Below, piece after piece: positions 15,879 to 19,842 of a DNA stretch of 19,842 bases (its first letter is position 1; each line of letters starts with the position of its first letter). Below the pieces are notes generated by a model. That model was not told where the DNA came from. It made no database searches and worked only from the letters and a program-made list of their open reading frames with translations. This DNA comes from an uncultured Clostridia bacterium. Lineage in GTDB: Bacteria > Bacillota > Clostridia > Christensenellales > DTU072. The DNA lies in NCBI GenBank assembly GCA_934296355.1, contig CAKRAY010000014.1, forward strand, positions 1-19,842. The letters run 5' to 3'. The position numbers and the translations under genes are program-made.

Positions 15879-16298
15879 ATGATTACCATCATTGAAGGTG
15901 CAAAAGGTAGCGGCAAAACCAAAAGAATTATCGATTCGGCCAACAGGTCCGTAGAATCGGGCAAGGGCGTAACCGTATTTTTGTCTACCACTACTCGTTA
16001 TAGAACGGAAATAAAGCCCAGCATAAAGTTTATCGACACCGTAGAAGAGGGCGTTAGAACGAAAGAAATGCTTTTCGGCTTTATCAAAGGTATGCTTTGC
16101 GCTAACTACGATATAGAATACGTTTACATAGACGGCGTTTACAAAATGCTTGGCGAAAAGAGCGTCGATACTCCCGCAATGGCTGACTTGTTCTTGTTCC
16201 TCGAAGGGCTTAACGCAAAGTCTAACGTCAAGTTCGTACTTACCATCAGTTGCGCTAAAGAGGACTTACCCGAGTATATCTCTAAGTATGCGAAGTAA
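15879..16298 (+). CDS. Small P-loop ATP-binding protein of unknown function
   Basis: A 139-residue protein that is essentially a single P-loop domain. The Walker A GAKGSGKT lies at 7-14 and a Walker B-like YVYIDG at 81-86, with a hydrophobic strand FVLTIS near the end. Similar small clostridial proteins are usually annotated only as ATP-binding proteins or, misleadingly, as PilT-like. The ATG at 15879 is chosen over the one at 15873 because AAGGAG (15865-15870) is eight bases from the former and only two from the latter. It is the first gene of the operon with thrC (29-base gap) and trpS. Its substrate is unknown; nothing in the sequence links it to pili. Confidence 0.75.
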   Translation: MITIIEGAKGSGKTKRIIDSANRSVESGKGVTVFLSTTTRYRTEIKPSIKFIDTVEEGVRTKEMLFGFIKGMLCANYDIEYVYIDGVYKMLGEKSVDTPAMADLFLFLEGLNAKSNVKFVLTISCAKEDLPEYISKYAK

Positions 16299-16327
16299 GA
16301 CCCGCGATTAACAAAAGAGGATAATTG

Positions 16328-17818
16328 ATGGATTTTTATAGCACGAGAGGCGAGGGACCCGTTTCGGGTGCCCGCGCCATAATAAACGGCATTGCGAAAG
16401 ACGGCGGATTGTATGTACCCGCCGATTTTCCTATACTGTCGCTTGAAGATTTGTCCGATATGTCGGAACTCACATACCAGGAACGCGCGGCGTACATAAT
16501 AAGTAGGTATTTAACGCAGTTTTCTTACGAAGAATTGCTCGAATATACGAAAAAAGCATACGCTAAGTTTGAGGACGAAGACCCCGCGCCCGTAGTTAAA
16601 GTGGAGGACGGATTGTATATCCTCGAATTGTGGCACGGTCCGACTTATGCGTTTAAGGACGTCGCCTTGACCTTATTACCGTATTTACTTACCGGCAGTA
16701 AGAAAAAAGAAGGCGTAGATAAAAAGACGCTTATCCTTGTCGCCACGAGCGGCGATACCGGCAAAGCCGCGCTTGAAGGGTTCAAAGACGTTGAGGGGAC
16801 CGAAATAGTCGTTCTTTATCCGTCGGACGGCGTAAGCGAAATGCAAAAGTTACAAATGGTTACCACCACCGGCGAAAACGTACACGTCATCGGGGTCAAA
16901 GGAAACTTCGACGACGCTCAAACGGCGGTGAAACAAATTTTCGCCAGCGAAGAGATGAATAAAAAGTTCGCGTCGCTCGGTTATGAATTAAGCAGCGCGA
17001 ATTCCATAAACTTCGGTAGGCTCGTTCCGCAAATATGCTATTACGTTTCGTCGTACGTAGATCTTGTCACCACCGACGAAATATCCCTCGGCGACGAAGT
17101 TAATTTCGTCGTTCCCAGCGGTAACTTCGGAAACGTTTTGGCGGCGTATTACGCTAAGAGAATGGGACTTCCGATAAATCTTTTAATAGTTGCCAGCAAC
17201 GTCAATAACGTGCTTACCGAATTTTTTGAGAACGGCAAGTATGACGCGAAGAGAAAGTTTCATAAGACGATAAGTCCGTCTATGGATATTCTCGTAAGCA
17301 GTAACCTCGAACGGTTGCTTTACGAAATAACGGGAAGAAACCCGATTATCGTAAAAAAACTAATGAACGAGTTGCGAGAAAAAGGCTCGTATTCTATAGA
17401 TAAAGATTTGCTCGACGAGAAAGCGCCGGAGTTTTTAGCGTATAGCAGTAGCGAAAAGGAGACCGAAGAAATAATCGACGAGATTTTCGAAGATTACGGT
17501 TATGTGCTTGACCCGCATACGGCAGTCGCTTTGTCGGCTTACGTCAAGTTCGTCGGAGAAGTAAACGACGGCGTGCCGACTATCGTGACGAGTACCGCTA
17601 ATCCCTATAAATTCCCGCAAAGCGTGCTTAAAGCCATATCGGGCGAAGAAACGCGTAACGCGGAGTTCGCGGTAAAAAAACTCTACGCGTTAACAGCGGC
17701 GGAAATACCGGACGGAATAAAGAATCTTTCCGATTTGCCGGTTTTACATTCCGTCGTTACGGATAAAGAAAAAATAGCCGAGGCGGTACTTTCCGCCGTT
17801 GGAGGAGGAGATAAATGA
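16328..17818 (+). CDS. thrC: Threonine synthase
   Basis: A PLP enzyme converting O-phosphohomoserine to threonine. The 496 residues match the longer bacterial/fungal class. Visible are the N-terminal FYSTRGEGPVS, WHGPTYAFKD (102-111) with K110 as the PLP Schiff-base lysine, SGDTGKAA, the PSDGVSEMQKLQM stretch, and ANSINFGRLVPQ. The ATG at 16328 is preferred to the in-frame TTG at 16325 because AGAGG (16316-16320) is seven bases from the ATG and only four from the TTG. The gene follows the P-loop gene by 29 bases, and its TGA overlaps the trpS ATG (ATGA at 17815-17818), indicating translational coupling. No other threonine-pathway gene is present in the window. Confidence 0.97.
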   Translation: MDFYSTRGEGPVSGARAIINGIAKDGGLYVPADFPILSLEDLSDMSELTYQERAAYIISRYLTQFSYEELLEYTKKAYAKFEDEDPAPVVKVEDGLYILELWHGPTYAFKDVALTLLPYLLTGSKKKEGVDKKTLILVATSGDTGKAALEGFKDVEGTEIVVLYPSDGVSEMQKLQMVTTTGENVHVIGVKGNFDDAQTAVKQIFASEEMNKKFASLGYELSSANSINFGRLVPQICYYVSSYVDLVTTDEISLGDEVNFVVPSGNFGNVLAAYYAKRMGLPINLLIVASNVNNVLTEFFENGKYDAKRKFHKTISPSMDILVSSNLERLLYEITGRNPIIVKKLMNELREKGSYSIDKDLLDEKAPEFLAYSSSEKETEEIIDEIFEDYGYVLDPHTAVALSAYVKFVGEVNDGVPTIVTSTANPYKFPQSVLKAISGEETRNAEFAVKKLYALTAAEIPDGIKNLSDLPVLHSVVTDKEKIAEAVLSAVGGGDK

Positions 17819-18816
17819 TAGGAGATAAAAAAGTCGTATATAGCGCAGTTCAGCCTACCGGTTGCATTACTTTGGGAAACTATATCGGCGCTTTGAGTAA
17901 TTGGCTTAAATTGGCTGACGAGTATTGTTCCGTATTTGCGATAGCCGACTTACACGCGCTTACGGTAAGGCAGATTCCGAGCGAGTATCGCCAAAGAGCG
18001 ATTAGTTTTTTCGCGCAGTATTTGGCGTGCGGATTGAATCCCGAAAAGAGCATTTTGTATTTTCAATCGCACGTACCGGAGCATGCGGAACTTACTTGGA
18101 TACTTAATTGCTTTACTTATATCGGCGAAATTTCCAGAATGACGCAGTTCAAGGACAAAGCGGCGCGCCACGCCGATAACGTAAACGTCGGACTTATGGA
18201 CTATCCCGTGCTTATGGCGGCGGATATACTTTTATATCAAACCGATTTCGTACCCGTGGGCGTAGACCAAAAGCAACACTTGGAAATCGCTCGCGATATC
18301 GCGATGCGTTTTAATAACTTGTACTCGCCCACGTTCACGATTCCCGAGGGTTTTATTCCTAAACAAGGCGCGAAGATTTATTCTTTGCAAGACCCCACGA
18401 AGAAAATGAGCAAATCCGACGAAGACGTAAACGCAACCGTCAGTTTGATAGATTCGCCAGACGATATTATGCGTAAGTTTAAGCGCGCGGTAACCGATTG
18501 CGACGCTTGCATAGCGTACGACGAAACGAATAAACCCGGCATAAGCAATTTGCTTACCATAATGAGTTCGGTAACCGACAAACCGATTGAATCGATTGTG
18601 GCGGACTTCGATGGAAAGGGTTACGCGGATTTCAAAAAAGCCGTCGGAGAAGCGGTAGTCGAAAGACTTTCGCCTATAAGAAACGAATACGAAAGAATAG
18701 TTAAAGATAAAGCGTATATAATGGAAACAGCAAAGCGCGGTGCGGAACAAGCGGAAAGAATCGCCCGCCGCACTTTAACGAAAGTTTATAAAAAAGTGGG
18801 CTTGGTGGAACGTTAA
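17815..18816 (+). CDS. trpS: Tryptophanyl-tRNA synthetase
   Basis: Charges tRNA-Trp in the cytoplasm. A class I synthetase of 333 residues, the normal length. It shows QPTGCITLGNYIGAL (13-27), the HIGH-equivalent motif with the TLGNY form seen in Bacillus, a central DILLYQTDFVPVGVDQKQH substrate region, and a canonical KMSKS (197-201). A purine-rich GGAGGAGGAG immediately upstream serves as ribosome-binding site while also encoding the C-terminal glycines of ThrC. The start overlaps the thrC stop and the stop overlaps the next ATG (TAATG). No T-box leader precedes this gene, so any tryptophan control would have to act elsewhere. Confidence 0.98.
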   Translation: MIGDKKVVYSAVQPTGCITLGNYIGALSNWLKLADEYCSVFAIADLHALTVRQIPSEYRQRAISFFAQYLACGLNPEKSILYFQSHVPEHAELTWILNCFTYIGEISRMTQFKDKAARHADNVNVGLMDYPVLMAADILLYQTDFVPVGVDQKQHLEIARDIAMRFNNLYSPTFTIPEGFIPKQGAKIYSLQDPTKKMSKSDEDVNATVSLIDSPDDIMRKFKRAVTDCDACIAYDETNKPGISNLLTIMSSVTDKPIESIVADFDGKGYADFKKAVGEAVVERLSPIRNEYERIVKDKAYIMETAKRGAEQAERIARRTLTKVYKKVGLVER

Positions 18817-19673
18817 TGTTCGGATACGTAATTATCGACAAACCTAATATTCTGATAAAGGACTACGCCACTTATAAAGCGTACTATTGCGGTATGTGTA
18901 AAAGTTTGGCGAAACGAAGCGGCGAGATAATGAGACTCACGCTGAATTACGATATTGTTCTTTTATCGCTACTTGCGCATAATTACGAAAAGAAAGACCC
19001 CGAGTTCAAGAAAGGGCATTGTCCGATACATTGGATAAAAAAAATAGAATACGTCGCGCCCGATTATATAGGAGAGCGCGTCGCGGACGCGAACACGATT
19101 CTCGGGTACTATAAAGTCTACGACGACGTTGTGGACGAGGGTAAGAAAAAACTCATCTTGCAAGCGTTGAAGCCGTATTATAAAAAGGCGAAGAAGCGTT
19201 TGCCTAACTTCGATAAAGCCGTGAAAGAGGGTTACGAAAAAATCCGCCGCGCGGAAAAAGACGAAGCGCCGATAGAAAAACTTTCCGATTTATTCGGAGA
19301 AACGCTTATGTACGCAGGCGAAGCGATTACCGATAACTGCGACAGTTTGTTAAAGGAATTTTTATATAACCTCGGCAGATGGGTTTACGTTATCGATGCT
19401 TACGACGATGTGAAAAAAGATAGTGAAAAAGGTAACTTTAATCCGTTTTTAAGAGAAAAACAAACCGTAGACGATAAGTTTTACGACAGCATAGAGCCGA
19501 TTGCGAGAGAAGCGCTTTATAACTACGTCGACAATATCATACAAACGTATAATAAAATGAATATCGTGGTAAGCGAAGGCGCGTTAAGCAACATAGTGTA
19601 TTTAGGGCTTAAAAGACGAATTGAGGGAATATTAAAAAAGAGAGGTAAAAAATGTCAAGAGATCCGTATATAA
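18816..19673 (+). CDS. DUF5685 family protein
   Basis: A mostly helical 285-residue protein of unknown function matching the DUF5685 pattern I recall from Clostridia: N-terminal MFGYVxxDKP, YKAYYCGMCKSL (20-31), RLTLNYD (40-46), GHCPIHW (67-73) and GRWVYVIDAYDD...KGNFNPF. C25, C28, C69 and H72 could form a metal site. Two aspartate-rich motifs, DDVVD (103-107) and the later DAYDDVKKD, resemble the paired motifs of all-helical isoprenoid synthases (inference only). There is no signal peptide or membrane segment. Its ATG overlaps the trpS stop by one base, and the following J-like gene starts 22 bases before its end, so the three are likely translated in a coupled way. The first residues and the ribosome-binding site (GGTGGA) support this start. 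Confidence 0.8.
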   Translation: MFGYVIIDKPNILIKDYATYKAYYCGMCKSLAKRSGEIMRLTLNYDIVLLSLLAHNYEKKDPEFKKGHCPIHWIKKIEYVAPDYIGERVADANTILGYYKVYDDVVDEGKKKLILQALKPYYKKAKKRLPNFDKAVKEGYEKIRRAEKDEAPIEKLSDLFGETLMYAGEAITDNCDSLLKEFLYNLGRWVYVIDAYDDVKKDSEKGNFNPFLREKQTVDDKFYDSIEPIAREALYNYVDNIIQTYNKMNIVVSEGALSNIVYLGLKRRIEGILKKRGKKCQEIRI

Positions 19674-19842
19674 TCCTCGGAGTAGAAAGAGGCGTAAGCG
19701 AAGACGAGCTCTATCGCGCGTATAGAAACGAAAGAGTTAAATACGAAAGTCAACGTTTCGAGCCGGGCGATGTCGGCGCGGAAGCGGATGGGGCGCAGAT
19801 GCTCGCGCGCCTCGGCCGTGTAGGGAATGAACAGCGTCGCGT
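19652..19842 (+). CDS. J-domain-like protein, N-terminal fragment
   Basis: This reading frame runs off the window after 63 codons. It begins DPYIILGVERGVSEDELYRA, typical of DnaJ J-domain helices I-II, followed by YRNERVKYESQRFEPG. The HPD tripeptide that activates DnaK ATPase should follow the KY and is absent (KYESQ). It therefore looks like a J-like protein rather than a functional Hsp40, though the rest is missing. AGAGG six bases upstream of the ATG supports the start, which overlaps the DUF5685 gene by 22 bases. Codon and base composition change in roughly the last 55 bases, where ggg, cag, ctc and cgc codons appear, so the C-terminal 18 or so residues read here may reflect an assembly-edge artefact. 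Confidence 0.65.
   Translation, partial: MSRDPYIILGVERGVSEDELYRAYRNERVKYESQRFEPGDVGAEADGAQMLARLGRVGNEQRR

Noticed and set aside
16325..16327. TTG at 16325 as the thrC start
   Set aside because: The next codon is ATG with a better seven-base spacing to AGAGG.

Overview
The window suggests an uncultured, probably gut-associated Clostridia bacterium (Firmicutes). The evidence is the gene order rpmE - DUF1385 - prmC - prfA, a Re-citrate-synthase-type member of the isopropylmalate synthase family, a DUF5685 gene, Gram-positive-style Shine-Dalgarno sites and textbook sigma-A promoters. Genus-level placement is not possible by eye. Both ends cut through an open gene and the length is irregular, so the window is probably one complete assembly contig.

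Layout. (1) Positions 1-8424 hold the C-terminal 2,807 codons of a giant BspA/Treponema-type leucine-rich-repeat protein whose start lies outside. About 75 repeats of roughly 23 residues are punctuated by non-LRR modules that recur in the same order, showing growth by block duplication. (2) 8506-9501 encodes a degenerate medium-chain dehydrogenase-like protein with its own promoter inside the end of the LRR gene. It converges on, and overlaps by 11 bases, the murC gene (9491-10846, minus strand) for peptidoglycan synthesis. (3) A divergent region (10847-10969) carries a perfect TTGACA-N17-TATAAT promoter driving rpmE (ribosomal protein L31), which ends in a rho-independent terminator. (4) Next comes a translation-termination block: a single 631-codon ORF fusing the membrane protein DUF1385 (YqhQ-like) to the release-factor methyltransferase PrmC, then prfA (RF1, the substrate of PrmC), then a Re-citrate synthase-like gene. 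(5) A second promoter (15809-15837, extended -10) starts a tight operon: a small P-loop ATPase, thrC, trpS, a DUF5685 gene and the start of a J-domain-like gene, the last four joined by 4-, 1- and 22-base overlaps.

How the genes fit. Most of the window is housekeeping: translation (L31, PrmC, RF1, TrpRS), amino-acid supply (ThrC, probably citrate for glutamate) and cell wall (MurC). The accessory part is the giant LRR protein. The most unusual features are the DUF1385-PrmC fusion, the block-duplicated LRR architecture, the eroded zinc dehydrogenase, isoprenoid-synthase-like aspartate motifs in DUF5685, and a strong genome-style scarcity of the palindromes GATC, GGCC and AGCT. I see no tRNA, rRNA, CRISPR, insertion sequence or recognisable riboswitch. 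No intergenic gap exceeds 300 bases.
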